From NCBI RefSeq assembly GCF_035967765.1, contig NZ_JAYWIT010000002.1: a DNA stretch of 64,000 nt. One strand, written 5' to 3'. The number at the start of each line of letters is the position of its first letter. The stretch's first letter is position 1. This document shows, piece by piece, positions 51,021 through 59,905 of the stretch. The notes under the pieces were generated by a model. It made no database searches, was not told where the DNA came from, and was given only the letters and a program-made list of their open reading frames with translations. The DNA comes from Conexibacter stalactiti (GTDB lineage: Bacteria > Actinomycetota > Thermoleophilia > Solirubrobacterales > Solirubrobacteraceae). The translations under genes and the position numbers were made by a program.

Positions 51021-52510
51021 GGACGGCCGCCGCGGCGGCGCAGGAGCGCGGTGGTCGCGAGCGTCGAGAGCGCGAGCACCGCGAGCGTGATCACCATCAC
51101 GACGGTGAAGCCGCCGTCGAAGGCGCTGTGCGCGGCGGCCAGCAGCGCGTCGGCCGCCGGGGCCGGCATCCCTTCTGCGGCGGCGCGGGCGCCGTCGAGG
51201 CTTTCCTCGGCGGCGGCCGGTGCGCCCGCTGGCAGGTCGAGGGTCGAGGTGTAGATGGCCGCGGCGACGCTGCCGAGGATCGCGACGCCGGTGAGGTTGC
51301 CGAGCTCGTAGGAGACCTCGTCGACTGACGAGGCCATGCCGGCGCGGTGCTCGGGCACGTTGCCGACGATCGCTGAGGAGGCGACGGCCATCACGAGGCC
51401 GAGGCCGCTGCCGACGACGAACAGGCTCGCGACCAGCCAGCCGGTGCCGGCGTCGAACAGCAGGACGACGGCCAGCACACCCGCAGCGGCGAGCGCGAGG
51501 CCGCCGCTGATCAGCGGGCGGAAGCCGACGCGGTGCAGGATCGCGCCGCCGGGAATCGCGGTGAGGAGCGTGCCGAACGCGAGCGCGGTGACGAGGACGC
51601 CGGCCTTCAGCGGGCTGAAGTCGTCGACGAGCTGGAGCCGCTGGGTGCTCATCAGCTGCACGCCGGCGAGCGTGAACATCGCGATCCCTGCGCCGATGAC
51701 GCCCGTCGGGTTGCGGAAGACCTGGAGGTCGATCAGCGGGTGCTCACGGCCGCGTTGCCGGAGCGCGAACAGCAGGAAGCCGATGGCGGCGAAGGCCAGC
51801 GCCGCGACGATCAGCGTCGGCGAGCGGTCGGGCTTCGCGACTTCCTTGATCGCGAACACGACGCCGACGAGGCCGGCCATCGCGAGCAGCGAGCCGAGCA
51901 GGTCCCATGGCTTGTCTGGATTCCCGGCGCTGCCCGGTGCGATCACCGCGGCGGCGACGATCGCCGCGATCACGATCGGGACGTTGATGATGAAGACCGA
52001 GCCCCACCAGAGGTACTCGAGCAGCAGCCCGCCGACGAGCGGGCCGAGCGCGGCGCCGACGACCGAGATCGAGCCCCAGATCGCGATCGCGAGGTTGCGC
52101 TCGCGCTCGTCGGTGAAGGTGATCCGCATCAGCGCGAGCGTCGCCGGCATCATCGTCGCGGCGCCGACGCCGAGCAGGACACGGCCGCCGATCAGCACCT
52201 GCGGCGACGGCGCGAACGCGGCCAGCAGCGAGCCCGCGCCGAAGATCGCGAGGCCGCTGACGAACATCTTCTTGTGGCCGATGCGGTCGCCGAGCGTGCC
52301 GGTGCCGAGCAGCAGGCCGGCGACGACGAGCGGATAGGCGTTGATGATCCACAGCTTCTCCGAGGCGCTCGCGTGCAGCTCCTCGGTCAGCGTCGGCAGG
52401 GCGGTGTAGAGCACCGACATGTCGAGCGCGATCAGCAGCAGCCCCGTCGCAACGACGACCAGCACCAGCCAACGGCGCGGATCCTTGCTCACTTCAGCGT
52501 TCGGCGTCAT
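51002..52510 (-). CDS. MFS efflux transporter (DHA2, 14-helix type), second
   Basis: A 502-residue membrane protein with about fourteen hydrophobic segments. ATG 52510 is used. The helix 2-3 loop is GTLGDRIGHKKMFV, the helix-4 region is GRVLLGVGAATMMPATLAL, and the helix-5 motif is LGPLVGGLLLEYLWW. This matches the SmvA/QacA group that exports cationic drugs and antiseptics. A 28-base perfect palindrome sits directly upstream, next to a tetR gene on the same strand, so it is a repressor-controlled pump. Confidence 0.93.
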   Translation of the reverse strand: MTPNAEVSKDPRRWLVLVVVATGLLLIALDMSVLYTALPTLTEELHASASEKLWIINAYPLVVAGLLLGTGTLGDRIGHKKMFVSGLAIFGAGSLLAAFAPSPQVLIGGRVLLGVGAATMMPATLALMRITFTDERERNLAIAIWGSISVVGAALGPLVGGLLLEYLWWGSVFIINVPIVIAAIVAAAVIAPGSAGNPDKPWDLLGSLLAMAGLVGVVFAIKEVAKPDRSPTLIVAALAFAAIGFLLFALRQRGREHPLIDLQVFRNPTGVIGAGIAMFTLAGVQLMSTQRLQLVDDFSPLKAGVLVTALAFGTLLTAIPGGAILHRVGFRPLISGGLALAAAGVLAVVLLFDAGTGWLVASLFVVGSGLGLVMAVASSAIVGNVPEHRAGMASSVDEVSYELGNLTGVAILGSVAAAIYTSTLDLPAGAPAAAEESLDGARAAAEGMPAPAADALLAAAHSAFDGGFTVVMVITLAVLALSTLATTALLRRRGGRPQPAAA

Positions 52511-52514
52511 GCCA

Positions 52515-52542
52515 TAACTTTACCAACCGGTTGGTAAAGTTA
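52515..52542. promoter_or_regulatory. 28-base perfect palindromic operator
   Basis: TAACTTTACCAACC (52515-52528) is followed immediately by its exact reverse complement (52529-52542). The core ACCAACCGGTTGGT is a classical TetR/AcrR-type site. It lies 5 bp upstream of the MFS start codon. A weaker relative, CTACCGGCTGGTAG at 53117-53130, lies just before the tetR gene itself. Confidence 0.8.
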
Positions 52543-52564
52543 CGAATCTGGCCGTGGCGGCGCG

Positions 52565-53107
52565 TCAGGGCTGTCTGGGCGCGGCGACCCCGGCGATCCG
52601 CTCGATCAGCGCCTGCCGAACCGACGGGCTCAGCGGCGTGCCGCTGGTGGCGTCGAAGAGCCAGATCCCGTCGACCGCCATGCGCGTGAGAAAGAGGTCG
52701 ACGGCAACCGATCTGGCTGACCGCGGCTGCGGGATCCAGCGCTCCATCAGCTCGTCCCACGGTCTCGCCAGGTAGGGGTGCGCCATCGACTCGAGCACGA
52801 AGATCAGGTCGGCTCTGCGTGGCATCTCGGAGCTGATCATCGAGAGATAGGCGGCGGCGGCTTCCTGGGGTGTCGCCTCCTCCAGTGGTCTGCCGAGCGC
52901 GTCGAGCAGCTGACCTTCCAGTCGCTCCAGCAGGTGGTGCTGCACCGCCTCCAGGAGCGCCTCCTTGCTTCTGAAGTGGTAGAGCAGCCCGGCCTTCGTC
53001 AGGCCCGCCTCGCTCGCCACCGCTTCGAGCGTCACGCCGGCGATCCCATCACGCGCGGTCACATGCACGGCCGCTTCGAGCAGTTGCACCTTCGAGCTGG
53101 GACGCAT
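52565..53107 (-). CDS. TetR family regulator of the second MFS pump
   Basis: A 180-residue regulator. ATG 53107 is used; TTG 53113 is two codons longer. The helix-turn-helix is VTLEAVASEAGLTKAGLLYHFRSKEALLEA. The C-terminal domain is the TetR_C_37-like layout. It lies upstream of the MFS gene on the same strand with a long palindrome between. A degenerate copy of the same palindrome sits at its own promoter (53117-53130), so it probably represses both. Confidence 0.9.
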   Translation of the reverse strand: MRPSSKVQLLEAAVHVTARDGIAGVTLEAVASEAGLTKAGLLYHFRSKEALLEAVQHHLLERLEGQLLDALGRPLEEATPQEAAAAYLSMISSEMPRRADLIFVLESMAHPYLARPWDELMERWIPQPRSARSVAVDLFLTRMAVDGIWLFDATSGTPLSPSVRQALIERIAGVAAPRQP

Positions 53108-53116
53108 GTCCAAACT

Positions 53117-53734
53117 CTACCGGCTGGTAGGTGAGGCCGCTCGCGCGCGGGCGGCCCACACCAGGTACAGCACGGCGCCGAGCGCCGCGTAGCCGGCCAG
53201 CATCGAGAGGTGCGCGGCGTGCTCGGTGGAGGCTGCGACGAAGCTCAGGCCGGCGACGGTCGAGAGCCCGCCGCTGACGATCATCGGCCACTGCGGGTCG
53301 CCGTCGCGGCGGCGGTGCAGCGCGACGCCGAGCTGGATCGCGCCGGAGACGCTCGCCCACGCGCCGAAGACCGCGAGCGTCGCGCCGGCGTCACCCGTGA
53401 GCGTCGCCAGCGCCAGGCCGGCGGCCGCGGCGGCGCTGATCGCCGCGTTGACCTCGAGGACGCGCGTGGAGCGGCGGTCCCGCGAGAGCGCGTCGACGAG
53501 CGACGAGACGGCGTCGATGATGGGGTAGGCGGTGAGCAGCAAGGCCGCCGCCGTGGTCACCTCGGAGGTCGTCGTGGGGATGCGGTCGCCGACCGCGACG
53601 ACCAGCGCCGCTGCCCAGACCAGGGCGAACGCGGCGCGCACGGGCGCGATCCGCAGGGCGATCGGGCCGAGGGCGGTGCCTCCTGCCCGTCCGAGCGACG
53701 GGGAGGCGGCGAGTGATGGGGCGGGCTTGGGCAT
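53117..53734 (-). CDS. Multi-spanning membrane protein (DUF308/HdeD-like)
   Basis: A 205-residue protein. ATG 53734 has GGAG eight bases upstream, better than ATG 53755. About six hydrophobic segments alternate with short loops (for example AAFALVWAAALVVAV and AALLLTAYPIIDAVSSLVDAL). The layout resembles the DUF308/HdeD-type acid-stress membrane proteins, but I see no diagnostic motif. It is divergent from a TetR gene through a spacer with two copies of an AAGAACG inverted repeat, so it is probably the target of that repressor. Confidence 0.72.
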   Translation of the reverse strand: MPKPAPSLAASPSLGRAGGTALGPIALRIAPVRAAFALVWAAALVVAVGDRIPTTTSEVTTAAALLLTAYPIIDAVSSLVDALSRDRRSTRVLEVNAAISAAAAAGLALATLTGDAGATLAVFGAWASVSGAIQLGVALHRRRDGDPQWPMIVSGGLSTVAGLSFVAASTEHAAHLSMLAGYAALGAVLYLVWAARARAASPTSR

Positions 53735-53761
53735 TTGGGGCTCCTCGGTCGGCATAAAAGA

Positions 53762-53831
53762 AAGAACGTTCGTTCTTGTACGCCGATAGGAAAGCAGCAG
53801 TACTGCCCGCTTGTCAAGAACGATCGTTCTT
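53762..53831. promoter_or_regulatory. Pair of TetR operators
   Basis: AAGAACG-TT-CGTTCTT at 53762-53777 and the perfect palindrome AAGAACGATCGTTCTT at 53816-53831 sit between the membrane protein and the tetR gene. One is near each start. Their centres are about 54 bases apart, five helical turns. Confidence 0.75.
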
Positions 53832-53852
53832 TCTCTGGTATCGTCGCCGCCC

Positions 53853-54446
53853 GTGAAGATCGCGCGACTGCCACCGGCCAAGGACTCAGAGGCGCGTGAC
53901 CGCCTGCTGGGCACGGCGTCGGCGATCTTCTACGCCGAGGGGATCAACAGCGTCGGCGTCGACCGCATCGTGTCGCAGAGCGCGGTGACGCGCGCGACCT
54001 TCTACCGCCACTTCGCGAGCAAGCAGGATCTGGTGCTCGCCTATCTGCAGGCGGCGCATGACGCGATCGAGGCGGGGTTCGCTTCGCTCGTTGAGACGCA
54101 CGAGCCGGATCGCCTGCTGGAGGCGGTCTGCGAGGACATCGTCGGGCAGATCGAGCAGCCCGGCTTCCACGGGTGCGCGTTCATCTGCGCCGCGGCGGAG
54201 TTCGAGGACCCGGACGATCCGATCCGCCGCGCCGTGGTGGCGCACCGCGACTGGTTCCTCGGCGCCGTCCGCGATGCGTTCGGCGCCGCCGGCCACGAGC
54301 ATCCCGAGGAGGCGGCGCGGCAGTACGTGATGCTGCGTGACGGCGCGATGGTGGGCGGCCACCTCGGCGACCCGGCGCTCGTCGCACGGACGTTTCGCCG
54401 GAGCGTCGGCGAGCTGCTGCGGTCCGGCGGCGACGAGCCGGTCTGA
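53853..54446 (+). CDS. TetR family regulator
   Basis: A 197-residue regulator starting at GTG 53853; there is no ribosome site, consistent with a leaderless mRNA. The helix-turn-helix is VGVDRIVSQSAVTRATFYRHFASKQDL. The C-terminal half has HGCAFICAAAEF, a segment common in the TetR_C_6/AcrR group. It is divergent from the six-helix membrane protein with two matching palindromes between them, making that gene and itself the likely targets. Confidence 0.92.
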   Translation: MKIARLPPAKDSEARDRLLGTASAIFYAEGINSVGVDRIVSQSAVTRATFYRHFASKQDLVLAYLQAAHDAIEAGFASLVETHEPDRLLEAVCEDIVGQIEQPGFHGCAFICAAAEFEDPDDPIRRAVVAHRDWFLGAVRDAFGAAGHEHPEEAARQYVMLRDGAMVGGHLGDPALVARTFRRSVGELLRSGGDEPV

Positions 54447-54469
54447 CGCCTCGGAGCTGTCCGGCGGCG

Positions 54470-55141
54470 TCAGCTGCCGGCGCTGGAGGAGCGCGACCGA
54501 TCGCGCGTGGCGCGCAGGCGCCACAGGAGTGCGCCGCCGCCGAGCCCGCCGATCGCGATCGAGGCGACGCCAAAGGCGACCAGCAGCGGCGAGCCCGACC
54601 CAAGGCCTTGGCCGAGCAGCACGTAGGGAACGGTCCGCAGCAGCGCGCCGATCGCCATCGCTGCGACGAAGGCATGCGCGCGAACGGGCGAGACGCCGGC
54701 CGCGTAGTGCAGGGCCGTGGCCGGCACGCCCGGCATCAGCCGGGCCGCCAGCACGGCGGTGAAGCCGCGCCGCTCGAGCAGGTCGCTGACCGCGGCCAGC
54801 TTGGGCCGCCGCGCGACCTGGCGGGTGACCGTGTCGCGCGCGGCGGTCCGCGCCAGCGCGAAGGCGACGAGTCCGCCGAGCACGGCGCCGCTCCAGGCGA
54901 GCGCCGTGCCGCCCACCGACCCGAACGCGAGACCGCTGGCGGCCGCCAGGACGGTTCCGGGGAACAGGGCCGGCGTCAGCACGGACCAGGCGATCAGCGC
55001 GATCAGCGGCGCGAGCAGTCCCAGCTCGCCGGTGAGCAGCAGGTCGCGCAGGCCCGTGGGCGACTTGGGCAGCAGCAGCGCCGCCGCGGCGAGGATGACG
55101 GCCGCGGGTACCGCGAGCATGACAAGACGCCGGAATCCCAT
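54470..55141 (-). CDS. TVP38/TMEM64 (VTT-domain, DedA-like) membrane protein
   Basis: A 223-residue inner-membrane protein. The conserved VTT core is readable: PALFPGTVLAAASGLAFGS, then GGLVAFALARTAARD, and FTAVLAARLMPGVPATALHY with the buried Arg and Pro-Gly. Such proteins are linked to lipid scrambling and membrane homeostasis. ATG 55141 is used. It is divergent from the PHP gene with a 26-bp spacer and converges with tetR. The C-terminal tail is Arg/Ser-rich and probably cytoplasmic. Confidence 0.85.
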   Translation of the reverse strand: MGFRRLVMLAVPAAVILAAAALLLPKSPTGLRDLLLTGELGLLAPLIALIAWSVLTPALFPGTVLAAASGLAFGSVGGTALAWSGAVLGGLVAFALARTAARDTVTRQVARRPKLAAVSDLLERRGFTAVLAARLMPGVPATALHYAAGVSPVRAHAFVAAMAIGALLRTVPYVLLGQGLGSGSPLLVAFGVASIAIGGLGGGALLWRLRATRDRSRSSSAGS

Positions 55142-55167
55142 CAGTTGATCGTAGTCGCCGCTCTAGC

Positions 55168-56262
55168 ATGGGCTGGATGGGAGATGCGGGACCCCGCCAC
55201 GACGTGTCGTGCGTGGTGCACGTCCACTCGACCTACTCCGACGGGACCGCGACGGTGCCCGAGGTGCTTGCCGCCGCGCGCGAGGCCGGCGCCGACGCCG
55301 TCCTGCTGACCGACCACGACACGCTCGCGGCGCGGCGCGACGGCTGGGAGGGCTGGCACGACGGCGTGCTGCTCGTGGTCGGCATCGAGATCAGCCCGAG
55401 AGGCGGGCACTATCTCGCGTTCGGCGTCCCCGGCGAGATCCCGCACGCCGGCCGCGGCGCGACCGAGATCGCCGCGGCGGTGCGGGCGGCGGGCGGGTTC
55501 GGCGTCGCGGCGCATCCGTTCTCGGAGGGCGGCCGCATGCTCGTGCCGGCGCTCACCCGGCGGATCGTGCTGCCCCATGGCTGGCCGGCCTTGGCCGACC
55601 CGCGGGGGACCGACGGGATCGAGCTGTGGAGCCTGACGACCGACGCCGCCGAGGGCTGGCGCACGCCGGCCGCGGCGGTGCGGTGGCTGCGCGACCCGGC
55701 CTCCGCCACTGACGACGGTCCGCCGGCCCGCCACCTCAGCGCGTGGGACGCGCTTTCGGCGCGCCGCCGCGTCCCCGCGCTCGGCGGCCTCGACGGGCAC
55801 GCGCCCGGCGTGCGGATCGACGGGCGCGTCCGCTCGCCGCTGTCGCATCGCGCCACGTTCGACCTGCTGCGCACGCACCTCGTCTGCGACCGGCCGCTGT
55901 CGGGGGAGGCGGCCGCCGACTGCGCGACCGTCCTGGCCGCGCTGCGCGCCGGCTCGGCGTGGCTGTCACGCCCCTGCGTGGCCGACGCGACAGGCGCCCG
56001 GCTGTGGGCCGAGGGCGCCGACGGCGCGACGGTCCCGATGGGCGCCGAGGCCCGCGCCGGCCCCGCGCGCCTGCGGCTGCGGCTGCCCCGGGCTGCCGAG
56101 GTGCGGGTGCTGCGCGACGGCGCGATCGTGGCCGCGCGCGCCGGTGCGGCGGTCGACCTCGACGTCGCCGAGCCCGGCGCCTACCGCGTCGAGGCGCGCA
56201 TCGACGGACGCCTCTGGCTGCTGTCCAACCCCGTCCACCTCCGCGCGGCGAGCCCGCGATGA
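55168..56262 (+). CDS. PHP-domain metal-dependent phosphoesterase (CehA/McbA-like)
   Basis: A 364-residue protein. The PHP metal motifs are HVHSTYSDG (residues 18-26), LTDHDT, GIEIS, AAHPF and GGLDGH, in family order. ATG 55168 is used; ATG 55177 is an alternative with no better ribosome site. CehA-type proteins are phosphoesterases or esterases, one of which hydrolyses carbaryl. A C-terminal beta-rich part (about 270-360) follows the barrel. The next gene begins within its stop codon (ATGA), so the two are co-translated. Confidence 0.88.
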   Translation: MGWMGDAGPRHDVSCVVHVHSTYSDGTATVPEVLAAAREAGADAVLLTDHDTLAARRDGWEGWHDGVLLVVGIEISPRGGHYLAFGVPGEIPHAGRGATEIAAAVRAAGGFGVAAHPFSEGGRMLVPALTRRIVLPHGWPALADPRGTDGIELWSLTTDAAEGWRTPAAAVRWLRDPASATDDGPPARHLSAWDALSARRRVPALGGLDGHAPGVRIDGRVRSPLSHRATFDLLRTHLVCDRPLSGEAAADCATVLAALRAGSAWLSRPCVADATGARLWAEGADGATVPMGAEARAGPARLRLRLPRAAEVRVLRDGAIVAARAGAAVDLDVAEPGAYRVEARIDGRLWLLSNPVHLRAASPR

Positions 56263-56948
56263 GCGAGCGCGGCCTGCCGCCGTTCGTGCGCGGTCCGCGC
56301 GCGCTGCGCGCCTACCGGCTGTGGCGACGGATCTTCCTGGGCGACTGGCATCCGGTCCTGCGCGACCCGCTCGACCTCTTCCGCCTCAGCTTCCTCGTCG
56401 GCGCGATCGTCTTCGCCATCCGCGGCGACTCGCACGCGACGACCCAGCTGGCCCTGACGGCGCTGGCCGTCTTCGTCGCGCGGATGATCGACCTTCCCCG
56501 CCTGATCGACTGGGGCTTCTGCATCGCGATGTTCTTCAACGGCTGGGGCGACGCGCTGCACCTCTTCACCAACGTGGCCTGGTACGACAACATCGTCCAC
56601 GTGAGCCTGCCGGCCTTCTTCGCGCCGATGGTCTATGTCGGCCTCTCGCATCTCGACGTCGTGCCCGAGCCGGAGGCGGTGAGACACCGGTTCACCCGCC
56701 TGGTCGGCATGGGCTTCGTCACGTTCTGCATCGGCGTCACCGCCGCGACCTTCTACGAGATCTACGAGTGGGTCGCCGTCAGATGGCTGAACCAGAACCT
56801 CTTCATCAGCTACGCGGACACGATCGCCGACCTCGCCGACGGCTTCGTCGGCTCGGCGGTGGGCTCGCTGCTGCTGTGCGGCTGGGCGCTGGGCCGCTTC
56901 TCCTCGCGTCGGCGCCCGCGCCCGCGCACCGAGCAGCTCGAGCGCTGA
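56259..56948 (+). CDS. YjdF-like (DUF2238) inner-membrane protein
   Basis: A 229-residue protein with about six hydrophobic segments. ATG 56259 overlaps the PHP gene stop by four bases. NGWGDALHLF and YDNIVHV, followed by TFYEIYEWVAV and DTIADLADGFVGSAVGSLLL, are the signature of the DUF2238/YjdF family. Conserved His, Asp and Glu residues are within the membrane. The function is unknown. Coupling to a phosphoesterase gene suggests a shared role, perhaps in lipid or phosphate metabolism. Confidence 0.85.
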   Translation: MSERGLPPFVRGPRALRAYRLWRRIFLGDWHPVLRDPLDLFRLSFLVGAIVFAIRGDSHATTQLALTALAVFVARMIDLPRLIDWGFCIAMFFNGWGDALHLFTNVAWYDNIVHVSLPAFFAPMVYVGLSHLDVVPEPEAVRHRFTRLVGMGFVTFCIGVTAATFYEIYEWVAVRWLNQNLFISYADTIADLADGFVGSAVGSLLLCGWALGRFSSRRRPRPRTEQLER

Positions 56949-56955
56949 GGCGGCC

Positions 56956-57396
56956 TCAGGCCTCCCCGCGCTGGGTCTTGAGCTGCTCGGCCAGCTGCGT
57001 CTCTCTGTCCTGCAGCTCGGGCGTGAGCGCGTCGCCGAAGTCCTCCATCGTGGCGTAGGGGCGGATCTCCAGCAGCGAGCGGACGTCGCCGTTGTGATCG
57101 CTCGGGCAGCGCTTGGCCCACTCGATCGCCTCCTCGAGCGTTCTGACCTCCCAGACCCAGTAGCCGCCGATGACTTCCTTGGACTCCGTGAACGGGCCGT
57201 CGACGACCGAGGTTCTGCCGCCTTGGAAGACCACCTGCGCGCCGGCTCTGCTGGGCTTGAGGCCGTCGCCGTCCAGCATGACCCCGGCCTTCACGAGCTG
57301 CTCGTTGTAGGCGCCCATCGCCTCGAACATCTCCGTCGTCGGCTCGATCTTCTCCTCGTCGGCGCCGTTGCTCTTGACGATGACCATGACCTTCAT
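56956..57396 (-). CDS. YCII/DGPF-domain protein
   Basis: A 146-residue protein. The YCII core is clear: MKVMVIVKSN at the start, the DGPFTESKEVIGGYW motif near residues 66-80, and the LEEAIEWAKRCPS helix. Actinobacteria often place this family next to ECF sigma factor genes, but none is seen here. The reaction is unproven. ATG 57396 follows an AGGAGAAA-like site. It converges with the DUF2238 gene with only 7 bp between. Confidence 0.88.
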   Translation of the reverse strand: MKVMVIVKSNGADEEKIEPTTEMFEAMGAYNEQLVKAGVMLDGDGLKPSRAGAQVVFQGGRTSVVDGPFTESKEVIGGYWVWEVRTLEEAIEWAKRCPSDHNGDVRSLLEIRPYATMEDFGDALTPELQDRETQLAEQLKTQRGEA

Positions 57397-57547
57397 GACG
57401 TTTCTCCTCGCGTGGGTGCCGCCCGGACCCTAGTGCCGTGACGACCTGTTCAAGAGGACGTCGAACGGGGCCGGCCGTTTTCGACACGGATGCGAAAAGA
57501 ATTCTTCAGCGCGCCGTTCTCGCAGCCCGACGGAGCTGTGCGCGCCG

Positions 57548-58663
57548 TCAGCGCGTGAGCGTGACGCGCAGCGTCGTGCGCCCGGCGCTGGTCGTGACCT
57601 CGACCGTGACGGGCAGGCTGCGTCTGCCGCGGCGCAGCGCTCCGCGACCCGCCGGCGAGAGGTGCACGCCGACCGTCGCTCCGCGGCCCGCGGCGATGCG
57701 GAAGCGGGCGCCGCCGTAGACGACCGCGCGGCGTCTTCTGGCGGCGGCGCTGGCGCCGCCGGCGTTGCGCGGCAGCAGTCGCAGGCTGCCGCTGCAGGTC
57801 GCTCTCAGCAGGCAGCGCAGCCGCAGCCCGGCGACGCCGTCGCGGACGGGCACGGTGCGCGAGATGGCGCCGAGCGGAGTGGAGGCCCCGGGCAGGCACG
57901 CGGTCGTCGGGTCGGCAGGCGCGACCGGGCGCAGGTTGCTGCCCGTCATCGGCACGCCGCACCAGTCGTACTGCAGCAGGACCTCGTAGCCGTCCATGAT
58001 CCCGACGTCGGTGTTCGACGCGCCGAGCGCCAGCGCCGGGTGCAGGAACGCCGCCTGCGCCTGGTTGGCGGCGGAGCCGAACAGGAAGCCGTGCGCGCCG
58101 CGGTCGTTGACCGGCAGCGAGCCGGGTCCGACCGCGGCGATCACGAGGATGTCGTTGTACTGCGAGCCGGGCGTGTCGCCGACGCCGGAGCCGGCGGGCA
58201 GGTTGACCGCGAACTCGGTGACCTGGTCCGCGAGCGGCTGCACGGGCGGCGAGGCCTGCTTGGTCGTGCAGCACAGCCCGCCGCCGGAGCCGAGGACCGC
58301 GAACTGCAGCTGCGCGGGCGCGGCGCCGCTGCGCACGCGCACTCTCGTGACCGCGCCCGCGCCGCGCGGCACGTACGTGTTGGCGACGACCTGCCCCGTC
58401 GGGCCGTACTGCGACGACCACCACATGCACGTCGTCTGGTTGGTCGGGATGAACTGTATGGAGCCCGCGCCGAGGCCGATGTACGGGCGCGCCGCGCACT
58501 GGTTCGCGCCGCCGGGCAGCGCGAGGTTCGCCGGCGCCTGCAGGCTGCTGCCGTTCGTCGCGAGCACGGCGGTCTGGGCCGGCGCCGCGCCCGCCGGCAG
58601 CAGCGCGAGCGCGGCGGCGAACGCGACGGCGAGTGCGCACGGGCGGCGTCGGCGGAGCGGCAT
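57548..58663 (-). CDS. Secreted protein of unknown function
   Basis: A 371-residue exported protein. Residues 1-30 (RRRRPCALAVAFAAALALLP, then AGAAPAQT) form a Sec signal. The mature part holds several paired cysteines (for example GLCCTTK) and a beta-rich sequence. Its last 80 residues have the repetitive RGALRRGRRSLPVTVEV style often seen at the C-termini of secreted proteins in Solirubrobacterales-type genomes. I do not recognise a named domain. It stands between a YCII gene and a LuxR gene on the same strand. Confidence 0.75.
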   Translation of the reverse strand: MPLRRRRPCALAVAFAAALALLPAGAAPAQTAVLATNGSSLQAPANLALPGGANQCAARPYIGLGAGSIQFIPTNQTTCMWWSSQYGPTGQVVANTYVPRGAGAVTRVRVRSGAAPAQLQFAVLGSGGGLCCTTKQASPPVQPLADQVTEFAVNLPAGSGVGDTPGSQYNDILVIAAVGPGSLPVNDRGAHGFLFGSAANQAQAAFLHPALALGASNTDVGIMDGYEVLLQYDWCGVPMTGSNLRPVAPADPTTACLPGASTPLGAISRTVPVRDGVAGLRLRCLLRATCSGSLRLLPRNAGGASAAARRRRAVVYGGARFRIAAGRGATVGVHLSPAGRGALRRGRRSLPVTVEVTTSAGRTTLRVTLTR

Positions 58664-58692
58664 CGAACGACCCTACTCAGCCGCCGGCGGGC

Positions 58693-59817
58693 TCACGACG
58701 GCGGCTCGGCGCCCTCTACGTGGGACTCACGTATCGCCGGCCGCCGCACCCCGACGGCGGCCCACGCGGTCGCGGCCGCTTCCGAGCCGGTCCGCACCCC
58801 GAGCTTCGCGTAGACGTGCTGGAGGTGCTTCTCGACCGTCCGCGGGGAGATCCCCATCACCCGCGCGGCGTCCGGGCCGCTGCGCCCGAGCGCGATCCAG
58901 CGCAGCGCCTCCGCCTCGCGCGGCGTCAGCCCCAGCCCCTCCAGCTCGGCGCGGCCGAGCCCGCCGAGGCCGTCCTCGACGACGAGCAGCGTCATGCCCT
59001 CGCCACCGGCCTCCGGCAGCACGCGCAGCGTCACCGGCTCGCCCTCGCCGAGCGTCAGCACGAGCGGCTCGGCGGCGGGGGTGCCGTGCGCGCGCCGCTG
59101 CGCGAGCGCCTCGCGCAGCGCCGGCGGCAGCCGCCCGGTCGAGCGGGAACCGCCCAGGCGCGTGCGCAGCAGCTCGCGCGCGGCCGGCGTCGCCATCGCC
59201 ACGCGGTCGTGCCCGTCGGCGACGATCAGCGGCGCGGCGACGGCGTCGAGCCCGGCTTCGAGCGCGAGCAGCGCGGCCGCGCGCACGCTCGACAGCTCAG
59301 CCGCGCGGTAGGCCTGGATCAGGTGCGGGCGCGCCGCGCCCAGCAGCGCGCACTCCGCGTCGCTGAAGTCGTCGGCGTCGCGCACGAGCGCCATCCCGAC
59401 GACGACCGGCGGGCGCGAGGGCAGCGTGAACGCGACCTGCGCCTCGCAGCCGACCTCGCGGTAGAACTCGCGATAGAGCGCGAGCCGGTGGTACTCCTCG
59501 CGGCTGAGGAAGTCCGATATGCGGCGTGGCCGCCCGTCGCCGGTGCGCCGGGTGTGGGCGAGTATGGGGTTCTCGTGCGCGAGCGCGCGGAAGCGCTCGG
59601 CGGCTGCCGGCTCGACCGCGAGGAACGGGTCGCTGATCCACCACGTCTGGTCGGGCGGGTCGCCGAACTCGTTGTACGAGGCGCGGTGCGCCGGCACGGT
59701 CTCGCGCAGCAGCGGCAGGATGCCGGCGCGGAACTCGTCGAGCCCGTCGAACGCGTAGGCGTTTCCAACCAGGTCGATCAGCCGCCGTGCGGCGGTCTGG
59801 TGCGCGCGGCCTGACAT
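58693..59817 (-). CDS. LuxR family transcriptional regulator
   Basis: A 374-residue regulator. The C-terminal helix-turn-helix is unmistakable: LTPREAEALRWIALGRSGPD, then ISPRTVEKHLQHVYAKLGV (about residues 298-350). The N-terminal 280 residues resemble GAF/PAS-like sensor domains but no ligand motif is visible. ATG 59817 is used. It follows the glycine-rich giant gene by 88 bp on the same strand, and a 22-base palindrome lies between, so it probably has its own promoter. Confidence 0.9.
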   Translation of the reverse strand: MSGRAHQTAARRLIDLVGNAYAFDGLDEFRAGILPLLRETVPAHRASYNEFGDPPDQTWWISDPFLAVEPAAAERFRALAHENPILAHTRRTGDGRPRRISDFLSREEYHRLALYREFYREVGCEAQVAFTLPSRPPVVVGMALVRDADDFSDAECALLGAARPHLIQAYRAAELSSVRAAALLALEAGLDAVAAPLIVADGHDRVAMATPAARELLRTRLGGSRSTGRLPPALREALAQRRAHGTPAAEPLVLTLGEGEPVTLRVLPEAGGEGMTLLVVEDGLGGLGRAELEGLGLTPREAEALRWIALGRSGPDAARVMGISPRTVEKHLQHVYAKLGVRTGSEAAATAWAAVGVRRPAIRESHVEGAEPPS

Positions 59818-59847
59818 GAGGTGGAAATCTAGTCGGCCGGCAGGCGG

Positions 59848-59869
59848 CCGGCGCCGGATCCGGCGCCGG
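59848..59869. terminator. 22-base perfect palindrome after the glycine-rich gene
   Basis: CCGGCGCCGGA (59848-59858) is followed directly by its reverse complement (59859-59869). In RNA it would form a very stable hairpin 37 bases past the stop of the upstream minus-strand gene. No T-run follows; a protein-binding role is also possible. Confidence 0.45.
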
Positions 59870-59905
59870 ATCGCCGGCAGCGTCGGGCGGCGTCGGGCAG
59901 CGCGC

